Shown: positions 14,161 to 25,340 of the stretch, piece by piece | Numbering within the stretch: the first letter of the stretch is position 1 | Layout: each line of letters starts with the position of its first letter | From: Zhengitettix transpicula | Taxonomy: Eukaryota > Arthropoda > Insecta > Orthoptera > Tetrigidae | NCBI GenBank assembly: GCA_037074705.1 | Contig: CM073590.1 | Span: 52,107,895-52,171,894 of the forward strand | Reading direction: 5' to 3' | DNA length: 64,000 nt | Position numbers and translations under genes: made by a program | Notes under the pieces: model-generated | The model's database searches: none | Seen by the model: only the letters and a program-made list of their open reading frames with translations | What the model was told of the DNA's origin: nothing

Positions 14161-15284
14161 AAATGTACTTTAACCGATATACTGAATGTGAATAGAAAAT
14201 TGTGACAGAAGAAAGTTAAAACTCAGTGAACCGTCTCATTTATTTTAATTACAAGGTTCTATAATTTTTTTTTGAAATTAATATTTACACACATATGTAC
14301 ATAAGTGTATTGGGTTGATTGACCAATAAATGTTAACAGTTGAAAGTAGAAATATTATTATTTATATTTATATTTAGACGGTTACTTGTTGCCACAGTGT
14401 GGATTACCCTCATATAGCCTGTTACTCTAAAATAATTCAATTAATTTTTTGGTAGCTTTCGGTAACTAACGTGCCATAATAATTATTCAAAATACTTAAA
14501 AAATTATACAATATTTTAGGTACGTAAAATTGTAAAACTATTTACATTATTATTTTCACTTATTACACAATTAAGAGAGATTTGTCGTTATACTTTATCG
14601 TTTGTATTTTGAAGGATGAGTAAATCACGTTAGTTGTCGAACACTACCAACAATATATTTGATTTTATACAAGTGACCATCTAAATAGCTTTTATTTCTA
14701 GTTTCAAGTAAATAAGTGTATAAATTATTACAATTAGATAAAAGTTTTGTCTGTTATTTGCTCTTTTATCTAATTCGCATATTTTTAACACGGACGTACT
14801 TCATTTTAATTTCAATAAATAGATATTGTTCCGACAGCTATGCGGTAAATTTATAGCGTAAATTCTATATTTTTTTAAAAAAAATAACAATAAAAGTTAA
14901 ATAATATAAAGGTTTCAAAATTTACCACAGAAATCTAAGGTTACAGTTTCCCGGGGCAATTTTTGTTTGTAAATTTAAAATGGTCTCAATATTGGCGGCA
15001 GTGAAATGCGTTGGAGCAAGTCATCAATTTTTCGCACCTTATTTAATTGAAGATTTTTTTAAATCGATGTTTATATCAAAACTAGTTCATATAAATTGAA
15101 TATGAACAAAAATTGAAATTTAAAGGATAAAGTTAAATTTAAAAAATATTTATGTAACTACAAAATTGAATTTGAAGGTTTTTAGGTAATTGAGATAAAA
15201 TTATAAATAATGGCTTCACGGAGCCGCTTTTCGTTGTAACTAATATTTACATCAAAGGTTGAAGTCTTTCCTGGTGTAATTGTT

Positions 15285-15372
15285 CGATAAACAGCTCTCG
15301 GGATTCACACGGGTATAATATATTTAAACGCAACGTTTCGACCCGTGTGAATACCGAGAACTGTTTATAGAA
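15285..15372. repeat. Imperfect hairpin with CGAAACG box
   Basis: Arms around 15289-15315 (TAAACAGCTCTCGGGATTCA then CACGGGT) and 15345-15370 (ACCCGTGTGAATACCGAGAA then CTGTTTA) pair almost throughout. The loop contains AACGTTTCG, the complement of CGAAACGTT. This box recurs in the hammerhead-like motifs elsewhere in the window. It may be a decayed retroelement end. Confidence 0.6.
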
Positions 15373-15779
15373 TATTTATATCATTAACAAAATTGGGAGA
15401 ATTATTCTCACTTAATTAATATCAACATAATTAATGTAACATGCTCATAAGTCAAATTTATTAAATAAATTTACATGTGACACACAAAATATTTGATCAG
15501 GGACCCCCCTTCAGTATATAATTAACAAAATATTAATTTTGGATATAATTCATTAAACAGAAAATATTTACTGCTTCGGCCCCGAATACATTGGAAGAAG
15601 TCAAAATTTTTCTATTTAATGGATTTTATCCATTCCATTCATTAACTAATAGGGAAGAAACGCTTTGAATAATATTTTTATCAGTCAGTGTAATTCATTA
15701 GGGGATACAGGTATTTCTTTTTTATTTAACATCGAATAACAAAGAATTACAATTTGAGAGTAGTTTTTAGCACAAAGGG

Positions 15780-16480
15780 ATAATTTGCTTTTCTTCGTTT
15801 TCGTCCACTGAATCTGTGCCTCGGGAATTTTTCTCATGAATAAATGAAATTAAACAGCAACAGTTCACGTGCTTCAAACCACGCTAAAAACGGAGAAAAG
15901 GGCTCTTCTGGGTTTTTCACAGTAACAATCCATTTCTCCTTCATCTCTAGAGGTTATTTTAAAGGAATGCGCGGAAAAGGATGGCGCAAATAAATTTCGT
16001 AAATACGGAAGAAAAATAACATTAATAAACGGGCGGCGCAAAATTCTCGAGTCGTATAGTGAAAGGAGGGGTGGGGGTGGAGGAGGGAGTTAATAATCTG
16101 TGCGAGATTAAGCCATTGTGGTGGTCGTATTGGATGCCTGGACCTCGGACTTCACAAACTACGAGCAGCTAATAATTGGCCCGCTGGCCGCCAGGGTCTA
16201 GTTTCTGCGAAATGAAGCAAGCTTGCGCGGCTTCACTTCATTCGGAAGCCGTGCGTCTGTCGTGGAAACGAGTATAATGTGTTGTAGATACAGAAGACGT
16301 AGCAAGGCAGACCCCGCACAAACACAAAGCCCGCCGACAAACGAGTTGAACGAATCTTGTGTCTTTTGGCCAATGTAACGGCTGAGTTGCTTCCCTGCAG
16401 CTCACTGGGCATCGGGGCTGGCTTATTCGAGCAATATAAAAGCAGGTTAGGGTTTCAATCCGAGAAACTCTATATAAATT
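15780..16480. promoter_or_regulatory. Large GC-elevated island upstream of exon A
   Basis: A 0.7 kb complex block lies 0.7-1.4 kb before exon A. It has a G-rich tract at 16065-16090, Hox-like GCAAATAAATTTCGTAAA and ATTAATAAACGGGC sequences, and CTAATAATTGGCCCGC. A 92-codon minus-strand frame is unrecognised. No transposon ends are seen. This is a good candidate for an intronic enhancer, but it rests on composition and motif resemblance only. Confidence 0.4.
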
Positions 16481-17177
16481 GATGCAATTACGAGCTGACT
16501 CAAGAAAATCCAACAAATACTACTTCGTATTTCCCTGTCGTCTAAAAGAAAACATAAATACACTCTCTAAGATATATAAACTGTAAATAAGAAGTTTTAT
16601 TTCAGTGCAACTTTTGTATCAAAACCCAATATAGCAAATAAGAAATTGCATTTAACTGTGATACAGTATTTAATTTTAACTGCGCAAGGATGATGTATTT
16701 GATCCATCAACTGTTATTTATTAGTTCCGAAAATGCCCTGACGGGCTTAGATAGCAATGTTGTTAATAGTATTGCATTCAGATCACGGTTTATCTAGACG
16801 ATCGCCCGACTTTCATTAAATCGCACGATTGAAAAAAGGATCCCAGATTACGTTCGGCGTAATATCTGCTCCAAGACCTGCCTTTAATAACAGTTTTTTC
16901 TTACTTTCGAAGAAGTCAAGTATTGCTACTCTTCCTATAAGACGGTTTTGAAGAAGTATCTTTGCATAGTTTCTCAACTCGTATTTAATATTATTATCCA
17001 TCCTACCCCGAGCGAAAACCTGATACATTATAATGGTATCCTATCGAATCTTTACATTTGAAATTATCGTTCGTTGAGTGAACTATTTTTTTATTATATG
17101 AAAATGTACTGAGAAATTTCTCGAAAATTCATGCTCTACGTATGAATTATTTAAGAAAGACTACTTGGTTGTTGCAG

Positions 17178-17664
17178 ACATGTTACGAATTGGAGCGCTA
17201 CCTGAAGGACGAGCCCAAGCCACATCGGCAACCCACGACGGACAGGGACAGGGACAGCGGGACCAGCAGCAGCAGTGTGGACGAAGACTGTCGGTGGGAG
17301 TCCCGCAGCACGTTGTCTTGTCACGCCATGTTGTTGGTCAAGCAAGAAGACTTCGACGAGGACCTGTACGAGGCCGTGGTCGACGGCTGCCAGCCGCTGC
17401 TCACGCCACCTTCCAGCCCGGAGTCCAGTCGCGGCAACAGCAACTCCTCCAGCAGCTCCTCCAGCAGCTCCTTCAGCAGTCCCAGCACCCCGGCGCCCAC
17501 CTCCGCCGCCCACCTGCCGCCCCCCGTCGTCATGCCCCCGGCCAGGCACAGGCACGACCACTCGCCGGACTCCAAGCGGAGAATACACAAATGCCAGTTC
17601 ACGGGCTGCAAGAAGGTCTACACCAAAAGTTCACACCTCAAGGCTCACCAACGGACGCATACAG
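17178..17664 (+). CDS. luna: KLF6/7-class transcription factor, exon A (regulatory region and zinc finger 1)
   Basis: This is an internal exon of a Krueppel-like factor, a nuclear DNA-binding protein expected to bind GC/CACCC boxes. The acceptor CAG ends at 17177. The exon opens in phase 0 with [13 protein letters not shown], which matches the TCLELERYLQSEP segment of KLF6/KLF7. It ends at 17664 before GTCAGT, splitting a Gly codon (phase 1). The exon encodes 162 complete codons. Residue numbers within the exon: VKQED at 54-58, a sumoylation-type ψKxE site in an acidic stretch; TPPSSPE at 76-82, a motif shared with KLF6/7; a Ser run at about 88-101; a Pro/Ala-rich linker; basic [10 protein letters not shown]; then C2H2 finger 1 (C139, C144, H157, H161) with the [15 protein letters not shown] linker. 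In-frame reading into the intron stops after one more codon (HTGQ), so intron retention would remove fingers 2 and 3. The symbol is the Drosophila KLF6/7 orthologue; orthology is inferred from these motifs. The ATG at 17142 lies before the acceptor and is probably not the start. Confidence 0.95.
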
Positions 17665-17719
17665 GTCAGTGATGCTGTCCCCTATCTTAGTTGTCTTAAC
17701 CTACCTAGTCACATATCTG

Positions 17720-17727
17720 TGACGTCA
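17720..17727. promoter_or_regulatory. Palindromic CRE (TGACGTCA)
   Basis: A full consensus cAMP-response/CREB-ATF octamer, TGACGTCA, lies 55 bp after the exon A donor. Functional use is not shown by sequence alone. Confidence 0.5.
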
Positions 17728-17744
17728 CGACATATAAATTCTCC

Positions 17745-17779
17745 ATCAATTTGGTCTACCGACGGTAGACCAAATTGAT
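17745..17779. repeat. Perfect 17-bp inverted repeat with 1-nt spacer
   Basis: ATCAATTTGGTCTACCG at 17745-17761 is followed by one A and then its exact complement, CGGTAGACCAAATTGAT, at 17763-17779. It lies 80 bp inside the intron. Such a perfect palindrome is unlikely by chance and could form a hairpin in the pre-mRNA or a cruciform in DNA. It may also be the collapsed end of a foldback element. Confidence 0.9.
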
Positions 17780-18062
17780 AGCAGAATTTAGGTTGTGACC
17801 TCGCAGAGCTGTGAATTGGAATATTGTAACTAGACTCTAATAAATCTACGAATGAACTTTTAAAACCGTCTAGGTGCACAAAAATAATGTTCTTTAATGT
17901 ATTACAATTGAAAAATCTCTCTCCGTAGATGTATTATGCTCATTCCTTAGGAAGGTTATGGTTGACGGAAAAATCGAGGCGAACGTCTCGTTAATTGAGA
18001 AATTACAGAACAATCCTTAATTATTTGATTTTTTGTATATCATTTTTCTTATACTCCATTTT

Positions 18063-18310
18063 TTCCGACCTCCTGTGGTGTAACGGTTAGCAAGATCGCA
18101 TCGTAGAGGTTTAAATTCGAATCCCGGACTGGATGTTTGTGTTCGTTATGGTCATGAAATCTGGGGTTAAGGCTGCAGGAAAATCACTACGTTGACCACG
18201 TGACACTCCTAATTCCGGGATGTGTCATGGAAGATGACAGACTAGCAGTCGTCGGATTAGGCCAAGGCACTTAATGGGCAGCAGAGTCAACGATAATAAT
18301 ATTTAATAAC
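18063..18310 (+). mobile_element. tRNA-derived SINE, complete, with target-site duplication
   Basis: The element begins in a tRNA-like head: an A-box-like GTGGTGTAACGGTTAGC at about 18074-18091 and a B-box-like ATTCGAATCCC at about 18115-18126. A tRNA-unrelated body follows, ending in a short AT-rich tail (ATAATAATATTTAATAA). The 10-bp sequence ACTCCATTTT lies at 18053-18062 and again at 18311-18320, an exact target-site duplication that fixes both ends. The body contains AAGATGACAGACTAGCAGTC-like sequence. SINEs are transcribed by RNA polymerase III and mobilised by a partner LINE (established for the class). Confidence 0.88.
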
Positions 18311-19496
18311 ACTCCATTTTCACATACTGTCACACTTTTGTTTGTGATTGAACTAATTATATCATTTATTTATTTATCGTGTGTTCGAGTTTATTGCTTT
18401 GAAGTTCAATAATTGAAAATATAAAATTTTGGCAGAGAAACGAAACAGAAGTGAAATCGAGAAAATTTATAATCAACGTATGAATGGGAAACCCTTAGAC
18501 ATAACCCTTCACCTAATTTTTTTTTACGTCTTTGACTCAGATCTCTTCTACTTCACGTGACATGTTCCTGATATCATCCTACATCTACTATTTCCAAATT
18601 ATCCTCTCCAAAACAGACCACGTAAACATTTTGACATAATTTCATTTTTGTGCTAAACCGGTTGAAATTTCTTCTGATATTACATATATCGATCTTTTGT
18701 TTCGGTTCCATTTAATTTTGACCTCTGTTGGTACAGTTCCACACAACACTTTCACGGTCCTAATTCCATGCTGAAAAATGATGCGATTACTCTTCATTTA
18801 TTGATAATTTAAACGAGTACAAATTTAGGAATGTGAAGCCATTTATTTTTGCTAAGAAGCTTCTGATGTTTGCCCCTTGAAGACGAATCTGTGGAGTGCA
18901 CCAGTGCATAGTTGAGGCTGTGAGGCATTCCTGTGGCACATTCCTGCACCCTACGACGATACCGCCCGCCCGTAATGTCCTAACGATTCACTAAACTTCA
19001 CCTTCTATATTCGGATTTTCTCGGAAACTTCTATATTTCAACAAGACTTTTTCATTAAGTAAAGAATTCTGACTTATGAAAATATGTTCTAATTTTTATT
19101 TGTTGGTAATACTGTATTTTGCAAAGTCTTCAATAAACACAGCATTGGACAGTAGCCATCAAACGACTATTTTCTTTAAAGAAAGTTGAATGCCAACATT
19201 TAACTTAATGTTTAAAGTTGAGTTGATTTATTTCATTTCAAACCTCGCTAAAGAATTAGAAATTAAAAAATGTTGATGTAACAGCTCCAGACCATAATAT
19301 ACTGTCTGAAATCTAATTGCACATAACTGAGTTCTATGATTAAAAACCAGTAGATTTTCATTTTCATATTGAATAAATTTATCTATCTAGGAACATTGAG
19401 AATATGAGACACCGATAACGATATTCGTTATTTGAAACTCGGTATGAGGGTTCCTTTAAACTTTCCAGGTTGTATAACTAAAATATATGACTATAT

Positions 19497-20389
19497 TGTA
19501 ATTTACAAATGGAGGTCGTTAATTAAATAAAAACTTAATAAAATTTACAAACTATTTTTTTGTTTACAAAATTTATAATATTGAATTTCTCAGGGTCTTC
19601 ACAGGGTTTGATAATGGACGAATCAATAATATTTACAATCTTATCAACAACAAATTACACTTAAAAGAAAATAAAATTACTCGTCAATTAAACTGGAACG
19701 AAATTTAATTGTGAACGAAATTAAAAGTAAAAAAGATTGACTCTGATTAACAATTTTAATAAAAAAAAAGAGAACGAAATCTGACGGCTATCTTTCAATT
19801 ACGTTTACGTAATTAATTGTTTTTTTTAATTGTTACTCATGTCTACCCAGCATTCCAGCGTACCTTTAATTTTCGAAAACACTATTGTGGGGTTTTACAT
19901 TGCTTCTAAACTCACAGATTCTACACCAAATTTTTAAGTCAAAATTTTATATGTCGTCAGGAACTCGAATGATCCTCCTTTCGTCATGTATCGGTTGACC
20001 GCTCGCCTTAGGTGACATCTGCGATTTGTCGATTGGGTAGTCTTTATTGTTCCGGACTTAAACCGAAACTTTTGCTATTTCTGGCCGTTATACTTTTATG
20101 AATGTTTTACTTTGCCCTGCTAATTGCCAACCCTGTTGAATTCTCATTACAAAAACTGTTATACTTTGACGAGGTCTTTCCGTGAACTCTCTCTCTCACC
20201 AAATCTCCATGCGAACTTAACTCCTGTCTCGCAATTTGAGCGCGCATACGCCATTTTTACGGACCTTCCGACAAAGGAACAGAGCCGGATTTTCTATTGT
20301 TGTTCCAAAGCTCCTGCCGCTACAAAGGATTTCTCAAACAATTTAGATTTTAAATTTCACAATTAATATCTTAATTAATTGGCATTACA
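19497..20389. mobile_element. LTR-like element 1 (solo LTR or TIR element), 893 bp
   Basis: The element starts TGTAAT and ends ATTACA and is flanked on both sides by ATAT (19493-19496 and 20390-20393). It shares interior blocks in the same order with the elements at 43827 and 44818: GGGTCTTCACAGGGTTTGAT near 19591, GAGAACGAAATCTGAC near 19770, and AATTAATTGGCATTACA at the end. TG...CA ends and a 4-bp duplication fit a solo long terminal repeat of a gypsy-type retrotransposon; ATAT is a known target preference in some insect gypsy lineages. A DNA element with short inverted ends (TATATTGTAAT) is the alternative. No integrase or reverse transcriptase is present. Confidence 0.65.
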
Positions 20390-21129
20390 ATATATTATCT
20401 GGTGGTCGACAACTTTAATAATATTGGTGGTAATTCTCAGTGCAGTTTTATTCTTTATTAAATCTTTTGAATTTGAAAGAGAAAAGTAAAATTGGTGCTT
20501 ATACTTTTAATTTTAATAAAACTTAGTAATTTAAGATGTTTTTAAAAAACTCCATTTATAAAAATCTCTACCTTGTTTAATTGGAATACTTGATCATGTT
20601 TTTACTTCAATTTTTCTTTTTATTTATAAAACTATCTGAGTGCTCGGCGTTGTCAGGGTACTCATAATTAAAATCAGCGACATCCATAAACCAGGATTTG
20701 ACTGAAATCTCGGTTATTTCCGCGATATTTTTTGTAAAGCCCCTTTACCCCACTTCAAAAGGTGCCCCCATCACATGCCGAAAGGGGCTGAAATTTTACA
20801 CAGAAAACATCGAAAGAAACACTAACAATCCCATTGACCTCGAAAAATATTTATCTGACGCAAATATCGACAGTCTGAGCAGATATGGAAATTTCCAACC
20901 CAGCTTCTGGTAATCGTGTCTTACCCCCGCAGTGTTTTTTTTCTGTTCGAAAGGAACACGTAAACGAAATTTTGTCTAAATTTCTTCACTGGTGTATATT
21001 TCCAAATGGAGCATACATACAAACGTAGAGTCTATTTTATTTAATAGATAAATAGATTAAAATTTTATATTCCCGATGCTTCAGTTTTGAATTATCATTA
21101 ATTTAAATTGTACTGAAATAAAAAAAAAC

Positions 21130-21680
21130 AAGCGACTTGTGAGTGCAAGATTTATTGCTTCGGATATGTGAAGTGTCTCTTGTAAGATCGGCCCTGGAGT
21201 GTTAATAATTCGTATCGTGCGGACTCGTACATTGAGCATCGCGCTGTCCGCGAGAATGCTTGGATGTGAATTGCACAACCTCTACTTACTTGCATCTCGC
21301 GACAAGTGTTTAATTGGAATAGTTGGCAGCCCTGCTTCGCCCCAGAAAGTTAGATAATTGGATCTGTGACCGCAGGTTGGATATGGTTGTTCGTCGGCTG
21401 GAGTCGGAACTTTCTGAAATGCACACGGCGTGATACTGCGCTTTAAATATTCAACTTTCACGCTCAGATATTCTCCCCAGCTCGAAAACAATCTGAAAAA
21501 GAAACAGAGGAAGATTTAATTAATTTATAAGTCGGCGAAAACTTCCGTGCAAAGAACTCGCGAAGAATTCCGATGTATTTAGGTCGACATTTCGCTGCAT
21601 CCGATCCGTTATGAAACTGTGAATTCCTTAGGAACGACCTGCGATGGAATTCACCGGAGGCCTCACTCAGTGATAAAATT
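21130..21680. promoter_or_regulatory. GC-elevated island in KLF intron, candidate regulatory
   Basis: This is a balanced-composition, non-repetitive block between AT-rich flanks, with short unrecognised frames (65 and 69 codons, both minus). No transposon ends are visible. Regulatory function is inferred only from contrast and location. Confidence 0.3.
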
Positions 21681-21878
21681 AAATTTTTAAGTTTTTACTT
21701 TGAAAAGTCTAGATTCATCTACTACTTGAGCCTTTTTATTTTTCCTATTCAGAAACTTTTTTTTAATGTGTACATTTTTACGTTTCTCAGAAACATTATT
21801 ACAATTATTAAAAGCTTTTTACTCAAGTTAAGCATTAAAATTTGGTGATATACCAATCATGAGAGATGGAAAATATTC

Positions 21879-21947
21879 GGCGGACCCGGGAATCGAACCC
21901 AGGAACGCAGAGGTGTTTTCCCACAGGGTAACGCTACTGGAATGACA
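21879..21947 (-). repeat. tRNA-like / SINE head remnant, minus strand
   Basis: The complement contains a good polymerase III B box, GGGTTCGATTCCCGG (plus-strand positions 21886-21900), preceded at tRNA-like spacing by TAGCGTTACCCTGTGG as a weak A box. No convincing acceptor stem was traced, so this is more likely a SINE head or tRNA pseudogene than a working tRNA. Confidence 0.55.
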
Positions 21948-22183
21948 GAAGATTTAGCAGAGTACTTTGATAATACTGAATTTACAAAAATTGTAAAATA
22001 TAAAAATTGAGGACTGTGAGAAGCTATCATAAAAAATTTGTATTTTAATTCTGTTCATGGCCCACTACTAATATCTTTCATCGCTTATCACCAACTTGCC
22101 TACAATATTAATTTTATGCCTTTGTGGTACTCAGGGGTGACAATTGTCAACCATATTCCCAGTCAAAAATTTTCTTATTTAAT

Positions 22184-22216
22184 CTAGCTTTCGGCCAATA
22201 CGGCCATAATCATCTC
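22184..22216 (-). ncRNA. Hammerhead-like motif a
   Basis: On the minus strand GAGATGATTATGGCC is followed by a short loop and GGCCGAAAGC. GGCC/GGCC forms the small helix between a CUGAUGA-like box (first bases altered) and a GAAA box, the order seen in hammerhead ribozyme cores. Closely similar to the motif at 31858-31892. Probably inactive. Confidence 0.4.
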
Positions 22217-22274
22217 AAAACTTTATGGTGCGCCTTTAGTTATCGATTTGTTACAAAATATTTTTTTATAACTG

Positions 22275-22740
22275 TTGCCTAAATTACTGCCTGGAAGCAT
22301 GGAATGTGGCTTGCCGGGGTCGAGCAGCAGACACAAGACAATGGCGGGGTGGATTGGAAAATCCGCAAGTCCCGCATGCAAGGTCAGGGTCGGCCAAGGA
22401 AGGGGTAGACGACCGGGAGGGTATGGCCCTAAAATAGATGAAGTGGGTCACGTGTGCACAAGGACCAACCAGGAGAGAGGGATTTTGAGGAGGCAGAGAA
22501 AAAAATCTGCGAACACAGAGAGATGGATTTGGACCGCCGGTGAGAGTGGTCAGGGAGAGTTGATCCTGGAAGATTTTGGTTTTGCACGTGGGTCTCCGGT
22601 CGTCTTCTGCGAATGCTGATGAGAGAGAGAGTCGCCACGGGAGTCGACCCTGTCCGAGCTGCAGACCTGGTAAGTCGCATTCCGGGTAACGCGTCGGTTT
22701 GCCACGAAGAGAACCACGGTTAATCTCGAGAAAGGGAGGG
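22275..22740 (+). other. GC-rich intronic block ending near a splice-donor-like site
   Basis: This is the most GC-rich non-repeat block in the KLF intron. A 114-codon plus-strand frame (22275-22619) is rich in Gly, Arg and Ser and has no recognised domain. A minus-strand frame of 127 codons overlaps. A strong donor-like sequence, CCTGGTAAGT, stands near 22667-22676. The block could be an alternative or non-coding exon, a CpG-rich regulatory element, or an unrecognised repeat. I cannot find a matching acceptor that makes an in-frame KLF exon. Confidence 0.3.
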
Positions 22741-24253
22741 GGTTACATGCATCCCTGGCAGGCTGGAGAGCTTTCGTTTTATATGAATTCTTGTTTTTAT
22801 TAACTAAATATTGTATTTCCCTTTCCTGCAAGAACAATTCTTGCAGGTGTCGCCCAACAAACAGCATATCATTAGTTAATTTGACCTTAAGCACACCACA
22901 ACTTTCTACAGAAAGTTGGTTCTCAGAAAACATGAATTGACGAAAGCTTTTCCCAATTACCTGATCTATATGGCATCTTTAAAACCTTATTGGTTGATTA
23001 TTGTCTCACTTAAGTACCAAAAAGCCATTTAATGAATATTGACAATAAGACAGTCCAATTAAGTGGTTTTCTTATCTACAATTTACAGTTGCCATTCATA
23101 AATTTTAACGTTCGTATTTCCGAAAAGTGCCATACATTCATTTGTGTTTTTCTTATTTTTGTTTCTGGGAATGTTTCATCAGTATTACTTCAGACTTTCT
23201 CCAATATTATTTTACACCATTATGAGAGTAGTAATTATTTAATATATTTTTTAAAACGTTCCAGTGAAATGGGCTAAAGAGTTGAGACTATAACCACTGA
23301 TGGACGTTTCAAAGAAAACAAATAAGATGGCGTCTGTTATGAAACATAGCGGAGGACAATGATTACTTTGTATGAAAAAAATAATTAAAGAAATTACTGG
23401 TAATACGTTTTCTGATTTGAAGATAAACAAAACTGCATCAAATCAGCACTCGACTGATAGGTGCACGAATATAACAGAATCAATGCTGTTCAAAGATGAA
23501 ACAGTTGTTTTTTGTTTAAGTTTAGATGATTCTTCATCGATTATCTGTCAGGCTACCTGTTCACTCTTGAATGCTTACTGATCCTTTCTTTCTTCTCCAC
23601 GATAATATATTGCCAATTATTTTTAAAATATCACTATGAACACTGAAAGATTCATATTTATTAATAGATTCGTTAACATTATTTTAATAATTATTTTATT
23701 GTACTTCTGGAATTACCCCCTTTCTTCTTAGGTTGAATGAAACCACAAAGAAACGTTTTTAATTAATCGAGTAGCCAAATCTATTTTCAAAGAAGAAGAA
23801 ATATTTTCAAGGTGGAAAGTTCGAAAGCAGTCTAGACAATGGCAGTTAATTAAGTCTGGGGATGGTGCGTTGTCTTTGAGACGAGGCTTATCACAGCCAC
23901 GCAGAGCGCAGTGATGGCAGATGTCCTCAACCAAACGCAGGACAACGGAATCAAATTGCGATTACCTTCGTTTTGAATGAGTTCTATGTTAAGCTGCTGC
24001 CACATGGTCAATAGTAATAGCTTCGACGACGGAGGGAGGAGTATAAAAGTATACAAATCTCGGTTCGTGTGAATTTGTTTTGCTGTGCATTTGGGTATAA
24101 TCATCGGGTACGCTCCGGACTATTACTTCAGTTTCAAATGTTTGTTTATAACAAATAACTGTTATTATTAAATTATTAATTATTAGTTATAAAAATAAAC
24201 TCTGAGTCCTAAAAATATTTTAACTGCAGGTATATATAAAAACTGAAGCTTTT

Positions 24254-24402
24254 GAGTACATTTTGTGGCCATTTCGGTTCACCACTTGTTGAATTCATAG
24301 TATAATTTTTATGACTGTGGAAGGTTATTTTTATAATTAATAACATTTAATAATACTATCAATTCAAAAAGTGGTGAACCGAAATGTCCAAAAAATGTAC
24401 TC
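24254..24402. repeat. Long hairpin (foldback), ~50-bp arms
   Basis: Arm 1 at 24254-24303 starts GAGTACATTTTGTGG and includes ATTTCGGTTCACCACTT. Arm 2 at 24353-24402 is its near-complete complement (AAGTGGTGAACCGAAAT ... AATGTACTC), with about 49 bp between. Just upstream is the copy-2 repeat TATATAAAAACTGAAGC (partner at about 3515). It looks like inverted retroelement ends or a foldback insertion. Confidence 0.85.
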
Positions 24403-24454
24403 CACAAACAATTTACTTAGATACTGATGAATATTGCTCAGGAAAGAAGGTGTA

Positions 24455-24946
24455 GACAGGCTATGTATAGGGTAATCCACGTAGTGGCAACTCCTCTTTT
24501 AGCATAGGAAAGGGGGGATTCGGAAGGGCAAGGTAGCCAAGGGTTAACTAGGAGTTTCGGGCTGTAGTTTAAGGTATCCTACCCGGCAATTCGTCTTAAT
24601 GTGATGCAGGGAAAATCCTAGAAAAACCTGCATCAGGTTGGTCGGGCATTTGGTACTTGTCCCACGCCTTTCTGATGGCGGGAGAGGGGTATTCTGTGGG
24701 GTCTCTCCGTGCCTTTAATAGTTCAAGCGGCAACTGAACGACTATTCCAATAGGAATAGCGGACAACTCTTACCGTATGCCCAAGGTCTGCGAACCCCGA
24801 ACATAAGCCTCGCAAAACAGGCCGAGATGCCTGGGCTTGTGTGGGAATCTTAGTAAAAATTACCAAAGATAGGAGAAGGTATCCCCAAAGATATAACCTC
24901 CACCAGTGCTCTCTACGAAGGTTCACCTGCGAGAGAATTCTCTCAC
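24455..24946 (-). repeat. GC-rich A-tailed dispersed repeat, copy A
   Basis: This is a copy of a GC-rich repeat of about 0.55 kb. I define the sense strand as the one that ends GTAGCCTGTTGCCCT followed by poly(A), so this copy lies on the minus strand. Landmarks in plus reading: GGGTAATCCACGTAGTGGCA, TCCTACCCGGCAATTCG, TTCCAATAGGAATAGCGG, ACTCTTACCGTATGCCCAAG, and GCGAGAGAATTCTCTC at the end. No A-tail is evident at its lower-coordinate end. Short frames that recur in all copies reflect shared DNA and are not genes. Confidence 0.85.
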
Positions 24947-25310
24947 AATTAATTACTAATTACTAATTACAATCGATTGGATAACCATTCGTCGACAGTT
25001 TTCGGCAGTAAACAAATAATTTTTCACGAAATGTAGTCTATAAGGGGATTTTGTAAATTTCTTCTTTTATAACAAAGCCTGTGAATGTATAATAAATTAT
25101 CAGAAGATCATTACATTTTACTGTTCAGGGAGACAAGGCTACGGCAGAGATGAAAATTAATTAGAGTGCGAATGGAACTTAGTGACGTTGGGAGATGTCA
25201 TGACACATTACTAGACCAGCGCTCACGTACATTAATTAATTCATTGTAAAATATAGTATATAAATGGGTGATAAGAGTAAACCCAGTGATTTAAGCTATT
25301 GATGTAATGT

Positions 25311-25340
25311 TATATATATATATATATATATTTATATATT
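25311..25340. repeat. (TA)n microsatellite
   Basis: A run of TA dinucleotides interrupted once by TTTA. Confidence 0.9.

Larger units (their letters stand above)
1..17177 (+). other. Intron upstream of KLF exon A (or 5' flank), no coding exon seen
   Basis: This is AT-rich non-coding sequence with islands of higher GC content and scattered transposon debris, annotated separately. The stretch ends in a splice acceptor (pyrimidine-rich tract, then CAG at 17175-17177) in front of KLF exon A. KLF6/7 proteins normally begin with a short exon encoding about 35 residues that end near YWQQ. I looked for an equivalent ending at a GT donor in phase 0 and did not find one. Reading frames in this stretch are short and match no family I recognise. 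That the whole stretch is intronic is an inference from the gene structure of the family. Confidence 0.6.

Noticed and set aside
17142..17177. In-frame ATG upstream of exon A as the KLF start
   Set aside because: The preceding sequence is a good splice acceptor, and family KLF6/7 proteins continue upstream of TC-ELERYL in a separate exon; the 12 residues before it have no family resemblance.
17151..17778. Other long frames overlapping exon A on both strands (96 to 185 codons)
   Set aside because: They are shadows of the GC-rich, Ser-rich KLF coding frame and have no domain of their own.
20698..20913. 71-codon frame as a nested KLF intron exon
   Set aside because: No splice sites at its edges that fit the KLF phase and no family resemblance.
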